Part shown: piece after piece, positions 1 through 8,958 of the stretch
Layout of the letters: the number at the start of each line of letters is the position of its first letter
Numbering within the stretch: position 1 is the first letter of the stretch
Source of the DNA: Euperipatoides rowelli
Lineage: Eukaryota > Onychophora > Udeonychophora > Euonychophora > Peripatopsidae
DNA length: 14,292 nucleotides
Assembly: GCA_003024985.2 (NCBI GenBank)
Contig: PXIH01S0003938.1
Strand: one strand, 5' to 3'
Made by a program: the position numbers and the translations under genes
The notes under the pieces: model-generated
Databases searched by the model: none
The model's input: the letters and a program-made list of their open reading frames with translations, nothing else
Told to the model about the DNA's origin: nothing

Positions 1-229
1 TACTTTTTTTTAAAAAAAATTAAAAACTAGACCATTGGGGTTTAAAGTCCAATCAAATAATTATAATATTTGTTAATGAAAATATAATAGAATAATTTTA
101 TCAATTTCATTAAATTATTAATTTAGCTATAAAAATTATGATCGTTTTTTTTTAAATGAAATGATCTTAATAGAGAATATAATGTTAACCCTGTATGTGC
201 TATATCTTACAATTAGTCAGAATAATTAC

Positions 230-261
230 TATAGTTGGATATACTATAGTTGGATATAATT
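230..261. repeat. Short tandem duplication of a 16-bp unit
   Basis: TATAGTTGGATATAC is present twice in direct succession. It is a local slippage-type duplication with no function visible. Confidence 0.7.
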
Positions 262-920
262 ATTGAATAAATTCTATAAGTATAATAAATTAAAATTAAA
301 AGGTGGGGTAAATTGACTTTATGAAAAATCTACTAGTCAACTTATCGCAATATGTAATGCCGTAGAATGTTTATAACCTTGTTTATTACAAGATCTGTTC
401 GGTTTTTTAAAAGAAATAATAATATACTCACCAGAACACACACTAATATACCTTTTGTGCCTGATATACCGCAATTAATCCTTTTCTAAAATGCTGTATA
501 GAAATAAAGTTGNGGAAATAGCTGAATTATAATAAAAGATAACTAAGGAAAAATCACTTTAAGAGTGTGTGTGGGGTTTATGCACTATTTCTCTTTTGTG
601 AAAAATAAATAAGACTGCCCGGATCATTGTCTTTCGATATACGAAAGAGCGACGGCGTCTCCCAGCAATTAATCTACTTATTCTATCTTCTTCAACAGAG
701 TGTTTTAATCAGTATGACTGTCCCCGAGGCTGTAAATGTTCTCAGATAAACTAAGATGCAACGGTGGCTTAAACAATTGATCTACCGATCTACTCCGCAA
801 AGGGTAAAGAAAAATTTAACAGCCTATCTAAAATATATAGGAAAATTATCCTGTCTTAAAAAATAAATTATATGGACTTACCAATATAAAACTATGCAGA
901 AACAGGCTGAAAAAGAAATA

Positions 921-1217
921 CTAACTATAAAAAATATATAAATTTTTAACAGACTTGTTCTGATTATTGCGACAGGTAGCTTCAAAGAGGACACGAACCT
1001 TGTAAGGAACAAGACCAGAGGGTCCAACTGTCGCTATGGTGCCATAAATTGCAGCATCATAATTTTTATGGCTCCAGAATAAATTTTGTAGCCAGCGACA
1101 AATAGCGATACGAGCTATTTTAAGCATCAAAAAAGCGACATGGTTAAATGAAATAGCGACAGCAATAAAAAGATTTGTATCTTTTCTATATTTACTTTTT
1201 TTTAAAAAAAAAAGCAC
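921..1217 (-). other. Unassigned 98-codon open frame, richer in G+C than its surroundings
   Basis: An ATG-initiated frame of 98 codons on the minus strand lies in the DCAF12 downstream flank. The middle, including YGTIATVGPSGLVPYKVRV, is compositionally unlike the surrounding A+T-rich DNA and could be a remnant of a coding sequence or transposon. The DNA contains the word TGTCGC or its complement many times (for example near 970, 1030, 1095 and 1135), which hints at repeat-derived sequence instead. I recognise no domain, and no splice sites are compelling. Confidence 0.25.
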
Positions 1218-2165
1218 ATCCAGTATATTTTCTAAATAAAATGTGGGCTTTTCCTTATGTACATTAATTACATTCCTAAAAAGAAATTAAACTTTAATTG
1301 TCGTGATTTGATCTTTTGAATCATTTCTTTTCTATCTTTACTTTTTTTTTTTAAATACAGTATATTTTAAATAAAATATCTGTCTTCCATTAATTAGACT
1401 TTTAAAAAGAAGTGAAACAAACTCCATGTTTTGATTTCTCCTCTTGAGAAATAAACTTCTTTGTTTTCTACTGTGATTCTAACTTTTATCAATACTTCCA
1501 AACTTGTTTTCATAAGTATGTCTAGGAAAGTTAAACAATTGTTTAGGATGAGCAGAAGAATTATCTGAAAGTTACTCATTAAAACGGATTTTATTTTATT
1601 TTTAATTATTATTATTGCCTTATTTTTCTTTTATGTTTAAATAAGACAATTTTATTGTTATACATTATTGAAATTAAAAATTAAATTATTTAAAAATCTT
1701 TTATCCCCATTTTTTTATTGTATTAAGTTCTACGTTTTAATATTTTAAATTAGAAAACTATATGTTAAGGTCATCAATTAAAATCTACTGCAGATTTACT
1801 GTTAATAATTTTCTGAAATTTGGCTTTTGAAAATTAAACTGTTATAAATGAATAAAGGACTGTTTTCATCCCACTAAATGCTGCTATGGCTATAGCCATG
1901 GACTAAGAGACATGAAATCATTTCCTTTCTATATATCTATATATAAAAAATTGAGAGAAAAAATTATGGGGAATAGTAATAATTTACTGTAATATAGGCA
2001 AATATTCTTCAATATTAAGTATTGCCTTTAAAATAAATTAACCTGTTTCTTTTAGAACTGAACCTAACGTTGTAAGATGCAAAAATTTAGGCACTTATCA
2101 TAATGAATAAAATAAAATACATTAAATTTCAAATGAATTTAGATGATTTAAAAACAAATATTGCA

Positions 2166-2277
2166 TTGGCACCAAATGGCACCAGACCTCTGAAACTGGG
2201 GGGGGGGGGGAATTAAAATTGTCCTTGGCACCAGGTAAGATTTTTGGTGCCAAACAAATTCTAAATTTTGGCACCAA
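2166..2277. repeat. Cluster of direct and inverted TTGGCACCA words
   Basis: TTGGCACCA or TGGCACCA lies at 2166, 2177, 2225 and 2268, with the inverse TTGGTGCCAA at 2244. The inverse could pair with either neighbour to form hairpins. A run of G (about 2199-2210) sits in the middle. The minus-strand ORF 2313-2122 reads through it and shows no protein family. Confidence 0.55.
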
Positions 2278-2446
2278 GGCAAAATTGCTTGGACACCCCT
2301 GAACAAGACACATTTCTCGACAAGCTAAGACATAACTAGTTTACCATACACTTATGGAATAAGACAATGTAAAAGAAACAAAAATATGATAAAAAGTTAC
2401 TGTAAATTATGTGTGCGAGTTTTTAAATGATTTAAGGCTCCAAAAT

Positions 2447-2903
2447 TATACTCCACTTGGCAAAAGATTACTGTACACATAGATTAAAATAAAAATAACT
2501 TAGAGATTAAAAAAAAAAAAAGACATAAATAATTTAATTTCTATGGTATTTAGATTACCAATCACCCCATCAATATTAATCCCAACTTACCAAAACATTA
2601 CCGTACCCCTAGACTAAAATAAAAATAACTTAGAGATTAAAAAAAAAAAAAGACATAAATAATTTAATTTCTATGGTATTTAGATTACCAATCACCCCAT
2701 CAATATTAATCCCAACTTACCAAAACATTACCGTACCCCTAGACTAAAATAAAAATAACTTAGAGATTCAAAAGACTTACAGCATTCAAACATAAATATT
2801 TTCTCAACTTTAATTGCTACCAGTATTTAGATTACCTATCACCCCATCAATATTAACTCCACTTGGCAAAATATTACCGTACACACAGACTAAAATAAAA
2901 ATA
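2447..2903. repeat. 130-bp tandem repeat, about 3.5 copies
   Basis: The anchor TAGAGATT occurs at 2501, 2631 and 2761, giving a period of 130. Copies 2501-2630 and 2631-2760 are identical to the base as read here, including a 14-base A run after the T of TAGAGATT... (counted within the printed lines). A diverged partial copy precedes them (2447-2500, starting ATACTCCACTTGG). A diverged copy follows (2761-2903, with TTAACTCCACTTGGC). Each unit holds ATCACCCCATCAATATTAA. There is no coding potential. Confidence 0.93.
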
Positions 2904-3282
2904 CTTTTGTTCAGGCGTAATATACTTGGATTCAAATCCAGATTCTAGGCCCATAACCTGTACAGTATATACTGTATATATCACAATGAGCCAACTAATA
3001 TTATAAATAATAAATATTATTTAATTACACTGATTGCATCCACATAGATGAGGCCGACATTAATAGGGGCAATAATGTTAATAAAAATAATATAGTCTAA
3101 TGAAGCATGTGTAACAATGGCAGACAAGAACTCGCAATTATCATGCTGTTTCATTGGTTATCCTTACTAAATAAAGTTTGTATCGTTTCAACACAGTCCT
3201 GTAAATGCTAACATATTGTAAACATCATTAGTCATTTTACATTATAATAACCCAATTCCAGAAATATCCATTATTTTTAATT
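2904..3282. other. Gene-free spacer between the two tandem arrays
   Basis: Unique-looking A+T-rich sequence. It holds a palindromic TACAGTATATACTGTA at 2961-2976 and a B-box-like GGATTCAAATCC at 2928-2939, without a convincing tRNA fold. Confidence 0.6.
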
Positions 3283-3612
3283 CCAGGTGAGGTTGCCACC
3301 TACATTTAACCAGCCTATTTATGAAGATTCCAGGTGAGGCAGTCCACCTACATTTTACCAGCCTACTTACGAAGATTCAGGCGAGGCTGTTCATATACAT
3401 TTCACCAGCCTACTTAAGAAGATTCCAGGCAATGCTGTTCACCTACTTTTTACCAGCCTATTTACGAAGATTCAGGCGAGGCTGTTCACCTACATTTTAC
3501 CAGCCTACTTACAAAGATTCCAGGTAAGGATGTGGCACCTACATTTTATCAGCCTACTTACAAAGAATCAGGTGAGGCTGTTCACCCACATTTCACCAGC
3601 CTTCTTACATGA
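3283..3612. repeat. 47/48-bp minisatellite, 7 copies
   Basis: Units start at 3283, 3330, 3378, 3425, 3473, 3520 and 3569, with spacing alternating 47 and 48 or 49. The consensus starts CCAGGTGAGGCTGTTCACC and contains TACATTTTACCAGCCTA and TTACGAAGATT. The shorter units differ by one C (GATTCCAGG versus GATTCAGG). The plus-strand ORF 3321-3527 is a by-product of the array. Confidence 0.95.
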
Positions 3613-4200
3613 CATAAGGTTTATCATATAATCATACCAGTCTCGAATACCTACAAGATTAAAAACCCATTCTGGGCTCAACATGACGTTACATATTTAT
3701 ATATACTGTACAACCTCTAGAGCATTTTCTACATGACAAACTTAAATAATCTTATACCAATATATTATTTTGACAAACACTCACATGATTTTGTAAATAG
3801 TAAATTAAAAAACAATGATAACTGAATTATCTAATCAGAGATTACTAATATAACTTAATAGACATCACCAAATATTATCCATACTACAGTATATAGCTAA
3901 TAAAACCATATACTGGCACTATTTTTATCCTTACATATATTATCATTAATGTATTAAAGCATTTAATACCAAATGTTACGAGATTGTTTGTTACAAACAA
4001 TGTTATTCAAATTCAATTCAATAGTGACACGTTAAAAACTTTGGACACGCAATTAAAATGCCATCTGATTTTTCAACATAAAAATATTCAAGAAAAACAA
4101 AAGTTATAAATTATTCAGCTAAAAAAATCCTTCATACAATTGAAGACTAAAATTTAGTAGTATCGTATTTAAGAAAAAATAAAGGTTGATCAATAAAACA
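3613..4200. other. Gene-free sequence just beyond the DCAF12 poly(A) site
   Basis: A+T-rich DNA with two TACTGTA/TACAGTA words (3704, 3885). I see no coding, RNA or mobile element signal. Confidence 0.6.
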
Positions 4201-4224
4201 AATTCGTAGACCAAATACATTTTT

Positions 4225-4230
4225 TTTATT
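4225..4230 (-). promoter_or_regulatory. Poly(A) signal AATAAA of the DCAF12 gene
   Basis: The canonical hexamer on the minus strand, in the context TTTCAATAAAAAAAATG, lies 110 bp past the stop codon. It implies a short 3' UTR ending near 4200-4215. AATAAA is common by chance in DNA this A+T-rich, so position is the main support. Confidence 0.5.
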
Positions 4231-4339
4231 GAAATAATCTTTAAATAAAATAAAAATACCATCATTTATAAGTAATGAAATGAATACACATTTATATCAC
4301 TTCTGTAAATTTTAGAGTTCTTGAGACCTCTGGAAGCAA

Positions 4340-4495
4340 TCACTCCCACAGTGCAGCATAATTGCCATATAAGCCAGCCGGTAAGGGTCCCCCAGCAGTG
4401 AATAGCTTAGTCCCTGTAGAATCATAACTGTGTGTGTAAATTGCATGAGGAATATCCTGATTGTGGAACAATCCTTGATAGATATCATCATGAAG
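4340..4495 (-). CDS. DCAF12: DCAF12 orthologue, terminal coding exon with stop codon
   Basis: After an acceptor TTTTTTATAG (AG at 4497-4496), 51 sense codons lead to TGA at 4342-4340. The translation contains [31 protein letters not shown] and a final AALWE. This is the near-invariant C-terminus of DCAF12, where vertebrates have FPNAVYTHCYDSSGTKLF, AGGPLPSGLHGNY and AGLWS. The phase (0) agrees with the upstream exon. No frameshift or stop interrupts the three exons, so the gene looks functional. The exon is too short and lacks an early ATG, so it is easy to miss in a simple ORF scan. The 3' UTR follows toward lower coordinates. Confidence 0.95.
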   Translation of the reverse strand, partial: LHDDIYQGLFHNQDIPHAIYTHSYDSTGTKLFTAGGPLPAGLYGNYAALWE

Positions 4496-5257
4496 CTATA
4501 AAAAATAGAAAAATAAAATTAAAATAATTTTATATTTACTGTGCTTACACTCAGAAAACATTTAATAAAATTCCTTAGTTAAGAATAAAAATAACTAAAC
4601 TCTCCTCCCACCTTATCAATCCTTTATAAATATACAGTATCAACAAATGTATAATAATATTAACTCCAGACAGTGTGTGCTGTTAACAAATACAAACAAG
4701 AGCCATTGCATTTTCCTTCTCCTTATTAACTCCCTCTAGTGGCCTTATTAAAAACAATGTAAAGTGATTGTTTACATGACATTGTTTATTAAATTATTTC
4801 TCTATTTTTTTTTTATATTGCTCAAACAATCTTTTTGGTCTATTTATACTATTTCTCAAGTTATATCATTGCTCATTTACTTTTGTCTCTTTAAACTCTG
4901 TTGCTAAGCTTATTTTCTGTTTTATTTTATTTTTAAGTCTTTTTTTTTAAAAAAAAAAGAAATAAATTTTATTTGATTTTACATTAATATAGTGTATAAC
5001 AATTTCCATAATTATCAGTACAATACTAATCAAGACCAATTACAAAATTAAAATGACACGGATAACCTAAAACTTTATATAATAGCCTACACAACACAAT
5101 GGCAAAACATTTTCTTTCACAAATTCTTTTTTTGACAAATGCGATGATTTCCATTTCATTAACATCAAAGATTGCTTTGTCGATTGCTCCCAACACTTCT
5201 GAAAGGGAAATCGCTTATCTCTGCCGCTCCCAAAACTATGTTCACTGATGCTTTCAT
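4496..5257. other. 3' part of the last DCAF12 intron, up to the LINE tail
   Basis: Contains the acceptor with its T-rich tract (minus strand, just above 4495), long T/A runs near 4800-4970 and the unassigned frame at 5026-5213. Nothing else is recognisable. Confidence 0.6.
5026..5213 (-). other. Unassigned 62-codon open frame next to the LINE tail
   Basis: The minus-strand frame opens after a TAA just above 5213 and closes at TAG 5028-5026. It contains SEVLGAIDKAIFDVNEMEI. There is no early ATG. A TTTCCCTTTCAG stretch near its start resembles an acceptor site, but the DCAF12 exons on either side already join perfectly, so it is not an exon of the main transcript. It may be a retrosequence fragment. 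Chance cannot be excluded. Confidence 0.2.
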
Positions 5258-7206
5258 ATTTTATTTATTTATTTATTTTTTAAACGTTTAAGCCCAAGGC
5301 TTATACAGTATGAAGAGATAATATAATAACAAAATATAGTTACATATACATGTAAGCTTTTAAAAAATTATTGTATAAATAAATGAAGAAAATCATGACA
5401 AATTAAATAACACATTAAAATATCATTAAAAATATACAACAAACTTTAATAAGTAATAAACACAGGAATTAAGTTATTCCATCTCAATTAGTATTATTTT
5501 GTTTATATTTTTTTTCAATAAGTTTTCAAAATAAAATGATAAATGTATAAAAAAAACTATGCGGAAGTTTATTCCAAATATTTATTCTTCGACATAGTAT
5601 AAAGCATAATTTTGTTTTGTTCTTTTATATATAATCTTAATTGCAAATTAATATAATCTTGAATTATCTATAATAGTAAAATATTGATTTATATTATTTT
5701 TTACAATAATTTCTTTGAAACGGAAAATTAAATCATTATAAGCTAATCTTGTATTGGTGACATTAACCTTCGAGCGGGCTCACACAAAATTTTAACGTGA
5801 GCGGTCACGGGTCGTAATTTTTACAATTCATAAAATCCTATGTATAAAAGTTTCTAAATATGTGTAATAATAAAATTATTACACATATTTATATTCTATT
5901 TTTTATCAGGAATTTTGATATATAAAGAAAAAAAAATTCCAACAGATTTTTTTTTTATGATTTTTTTTCTAAATGTCGGCTATAAAAAAAATAAAAAAAG
6001 CCAGTTTATCTTACATTTTCCATTACCGTTTTTTTATTTTTGAAATCTGCATTAAATTGCGATTTTAAAAAGATATACAGTAAGTTTATTCCTAAATGTT
6101 TTATAATATTTGTATTACGCTACCTGAAAGTCAATATTATTACATCTGCGGGCGCGTGTCGTAAAATTTATGTCTGGGCGTCTTTTTACATACAGTACAA
6201 TTCTAAAAAATAACTATAAAATGGACTATGTGCATAGTAAAACCTACCAATATTGTGGTGGGTAGTTAGTTTTAGGAATAGAAGTCAGAGATAAACCCAA
6301 AGACCATACACACAGACACATTTTATTAAAAAATGAATTTGACGTAAAATTTACGACAGCGCACTCGTTCGAAGGTTAATTCTAATTTTTTAAAATGTAT
6401 TTCATAAGGTACAGTATGTACAGTATTTAAATACTGCAACATATTTAGTTAAATGTCTAAAGGTGTGTTCTAGCGTTAATAAATCCTTTTTATTCATCAA
6501 AAGAATACAATTTAAATAATAATCTATTGGTGGGATTAAATAGGATTTATAAATTATTTTGAAGGCATTAATATTGATCTATCTCAAATTATTATGTATA
6601 AAACCAAATTTTCTCTTTATTTGTTTGGAAATATAATTTAAATTAATTGAAAAGGAGAAATGTTTGTCCAAACAAAAAACACCTAGATCTTTAATAGAAT
6701 AAGTGTCTTGAAATATACCTAACATTAATAAGAATATTTTTTGAGCAAATTTTTATAATCTAGATGTAAAATTGTTGATTTTTCAGGGTTCAAGATTAAC
6801 CCATTACTTGAAAACCAATCCGCTAATCTGTCTAAATCTGACTGTAAAGAAAGGAAGTCATTTTCTATATTTATTGAACAGTAAATTTTGAAGTCATCTG
6901 CATATATTAAAATTTTATTTTTTATTATTGAAGCTACCTCAGCTACATAAATGTTAAAAAGAGTAGCGGAGAGTACACTACAGCTCCTTGAGGAAATCCT
7001 CTATTAACAATCAGAAAATCTGCTGAATTATCATTAATAATCGTTTTAATAGCTCTATTATTAAGATAGTTATGTATTCAATAAATAATATATGGAAATT
7101 CATAATTAATTAATTTATCAATAAGCATTTTACGATCAATCATATCTAAGTTGAAGAAAGGAATTTTGTTTGTTTTTACTGGATTAATTTTGAATTTTTA
7201 AATATC
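5258..7206 (-). pseudogene. Decayed Jockey/CR1-like non-LTR retrotransposon (RT and C-terminal part)
   Basis: On the minus strand, pieces of a LINE reverse transcriptase follow in the right order. First comes NLDMIDRKMLIDKL, a decayed form of the family's DxxKAFD region. Then come YLNNRAI, FPQGAVVYSPLL (PQG at 6993-6985), the catalytic box YADDFKIY (YADD at 6904-6893), DLDRLADWFSSNGLILN, then KDLGV (6692-6678) and a YKSYLIPPIDYY segment. The typical C-terminal IWNKLP (5579-5562) lies beyond an inserted MITE. The copy is dead: there is a TGA at 7080-7078, a frame change in a T run near 6958, and another before KDLGV. The 3' end appears to be the (AAAT)n tail at 5280-5258. Sequence just past 7757 reads like the preceding RT segment (QKVTIENTFNE, compare family RKGxSTENA), so the relic may continue to about 7860. 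Clade assignment is tentative. It lies in the last DCAF12 intron, in the same orientation as the gene. Confidence 0.85.
5763..6379. mobile_element. piggyBac-like MITE, copy A, with TTAA ends
   Basis: This 617-bp element (including both TTAA sites) is bounded by TTAACCTTCGAGCGGGC on the left and the inverted TTAACCTTCGAACGAGTGC on the right. TTAA target duplication with a CC-initial terminal repeat is the hallmark of the piggyBac superfamily, which is the basis for the assignment. No transposase coding is visible, so it is non-autonomous. Subterminal regions are G+C-rich and repeat the word CGTAAAATTTA or its complement. It interrupts the non-LTR relic between the RT body and the WNxLP motif. 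It contains a perfect 17-bp hairpin (5855-5891) and an inverted GGAATTTT...AAATTCC pair (5909-5940) shared with copy B. Confidence 0.85.
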
Positions 7207-7211
7207 ATTCA

Positions 7212-7757
7212 TTAATCTTCGAACAAGTGCGCTGTCATAAATTTTACGACAAATTACATTTTTTATAAAATATGTCTCTGTGTATGGTCTTGTGGGTTTA
7301 TCTCTGCCTTCTATTCCTTAAACTCCCCACTACAATATTGGTTGGTTTTTACATGCACATAGCCCATTTTATAGTTATTTTTTTAGAATAATATGTAAAA
7401 AGACGTCCAGACATAAATTTACGACAAGTGCCCGCCGATGTAATAATTTTTACTTTCAGGTAGCGTAATACAAATATTATAAAACATTTAAGAATAAACT
7501 TATACATTTTTAAAATCAGAATTTAATGCAGATTTCAAAAATCAAAAACAAAAAATTCTATCTCCAATGATAGAGAAACAGTAATGAAAAATATAAGATA
7601 AATCTGTTTTTTGGAATTTTTTTTCTTTATATATTAAAATTCCGGATAAAAAAATAGAACAAAAAATACTATTTAAGTTTTTTTTTTTATCTGTTATAGA
7701 TTTTGAGACATTTAGAAAAAAAACATAAAAATTTGTGCGCGCCCGCTCGAAGGTTAA
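7212..7757. mobile_element. piggyBac-like MITE, copy B, inverted relative to copy A
   Basis: The element starts TTAATCTTCGAACAAGTGC and ends GCCCGCTCGAAGGTTAA, with TTAA at both ends. It aligns along nearly its whole length with the reverse complement of 5763-6379. Shared landmarks include TGTATGGTCT, CACAATATTGG (here TACAATATTGG), GGTAGCGTAATACAAATATT and the GGAATTTT...AAAATTCC inverted pair (7613-7643). Copy B lacks the long hairpin of copy A and is about 70 bp shorter. It adjoins the non-LTR relic at 7211. The minus-strand ORF at 7769-7542 is a chance reading of this element. Confidence 0.85.
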
Positions 7758-8228
7758 AGGTGTTCTCAATAGTAACTTTTTGAATTATTTAATTAAATTC
7801 CATATTTTTTCATTTGTCATTAAAGCTCACAAAATTAACTTGACTGTTCGTCACTAGAAAATCCCATTCATTTCGTTTCAAAGATCACTTAACGAATAAT
7901 ATACAATTAAATGCTATGATAATACAATTAATAACTACAGTAGGTACAGTATAAGTATACATTGTTCTTGTTTAGTAACAAGAAGACAAGTCTTTTCCTT
8001 TAGAACTACTTTCTAGAGTGTTCATTGTTAGATGGTGTCTAGCATAGATGTTCATTATACAGATGCACAAGCCAAGTAAATATACTACATTACTATAATC
8101 AAATTTTTGGAAAATTAATTTTAAATTGTACAATAACTGTTTTAAGAAATTCATTATTCAAAATTAAGTTAATATTTTCATTTAATCCTTTAAGAATTAA
8201 ATTTAAAATAAAATTACAACCAACTTAC
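7758..8228. other. 5' part of the last DCAF12 intron
   Basis: Begins right after MITE copy B; the first 100 bp may continue the non-LTR relic. It includes CTACAGTAGGTACAGTAT near 7935-7951 and ends at the GTAAGT donor of the 8374-8229 exon. The frame 8154-7972 shows no family. Confidence 0.55.
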
Positions 8229-8374
8229 CAAATATCCCTTGTTTGCCTTTAAACAGCACATTTTTCCACAAATACAATTCAAATATTTATTCGTGCGAAT
8301 ATCGTAAAACAAAACATCTCCCAATCCAGTTCCAATAGTAACTATGCCTCCATTAAAACTAACCGAGCGAATTC
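8229..8374 (-). CDS. DCAF12: DCAF12 orthologue, penultimate WD40 exon
   Basis: The exon lies between an acceptor (TTTTCTTATAG, AG at 8376-8375) and a GTAAGT donor starting at 8228. It supplies two bases of a split Gly codon plus 48 codons. The key strings are IRSVSFNGGIVTIGTGLGD, VLFYDIR and, at the end, NKGYL. GTGxGxxLFYDIR is a highly characteristic DCAF12 blade. The stretch between DIR and the NKGYL end is about ten residues shorter than I recall for vertebrate DCAF12, and it carries four closely spaced cysteines (CICGKMCC). It ends in phase 0 and joins cleanly to the last exon (KGYL-LHDD, matching vertebrate KGWLNHDE). Downstream is a 3.7-kb intron filled with transposon relics. Confidence 0.94.
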
Positions 8375-8654
8375 CTATAAGAAAATAAGATGATTTTACA
8401 ATTATTAATTCTGTCAAATTTTTTTATATACTGGTACTGTATCTATAGTACCACATATTCTAAAATAAGCAATAGCTTATATTATTACCTTCATATAAAA
8501 TTTAGAAAGTTATTTTCCTACCTTAACACATTGGCTTTGGAATTATGTGTGGAGAAAATCAGATACTTTATGACCATGAATCATCTCACTTGGCAATGAA
8601 ACATTTAAGGCTTATTTATACTTCTACGCAGTTACAGTATCAATTGTGTAAAAA
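8375..8654. other. DCAF12 intron segment between exon and minisatellite
   Basis: Holds the acceptor for the 8374-8229 exon. The plus-strand frame 8390-8599 is a chance reading. No element is recognised. Confidence 0.6.
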
Positions 8655-8958
8655 ACGGATAGCTCACCGTAAGATCAATTGACACTGCCGCAGTCAGACA
8701 AGCACAAAACATATATTTCACCGTAAGATCATGTGACACTACTGCAGTCAGACATGCACAAAATAGGTAGCTCACGTAAAATCATGTGACACTGTTGCAG
8801 TCAGACATGCCCAAAACGGATAGCTCACCGTAAGATCATGTGACACTGCAGCAGTCAGACATGCACAAAACGGATAGCTCACCGTAAGATCATGTGACAC
8901 TGCTGCAGTCAGACATGCACAAAACAGATAGTTCACCGTAAGATCATGTGACACTGCT
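8655..8958. repeat. 54-bp minisatellite, about 5.6 copies
   Basis: Units begin at 8655, 8709, 8763, 8816, 8870 and 8924 (spacing 54, 54, 53, 54, 54). The unit starts ACGGATAGCTCACCGTAAG and includes GATCATGTGACACTG and CAGTCAGACATGCACAAA. The left-hand units are more diverged; units 4 and 5 are nearly identical. The period is a multiple of three, so the reading frame of the adjoining Gypsy fragment runs through several copies (18-residue repeat AVSHDLTVSYPFCACLT-like) until the 53-bp unit. This is not evidence of a protein-coding role. Confidence 0.95.

Larger units (their letters stand above)
1..2446. other. Downstream flank without a supported gene
   Basis: Mostly A+T-rich DNA with poly-A/T runs. 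It holds the 16-bp duplication near 230, one N at 513, the unassigned frame at 921-1217 and the TTGGCACCA cluster. A more G+C-balanced island at about 605-800 (CGGATCATTGTC, GAGCGACGGCGTCTCCC, CCCCGAGGCTG) stands out but matches nothing I know. The frame at 1579-1394 looks like chance. Confidence 0.6.

Noticed and set aside
2122-2313. 63-codon minus-strand ORF
   Set aside because: It reads through the TTGGCACCA inverted words and a poly-G tract; no domain or homologue is recognised.
2928-2939. tRNA or tRNA-derived SINE, from the B-box-like GGATTCAAATCC
   Set aside because: No A box at the right distance and no acceptor or anticodon stem could be drawn.
3321-3527. 68-codon plus-strand ORF as a gene
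   Set aside because: It is the translation of the 47/48-bp array. The repeat alternates unit lengths, so its frame is not maintained by selection.
7542-7769. 75-codon minus-strand ORF as a MITE-encoded protein
   Set aside because: The frame is not kept in the homologous part of copy A, and the composition is low-complexity F/K/I.
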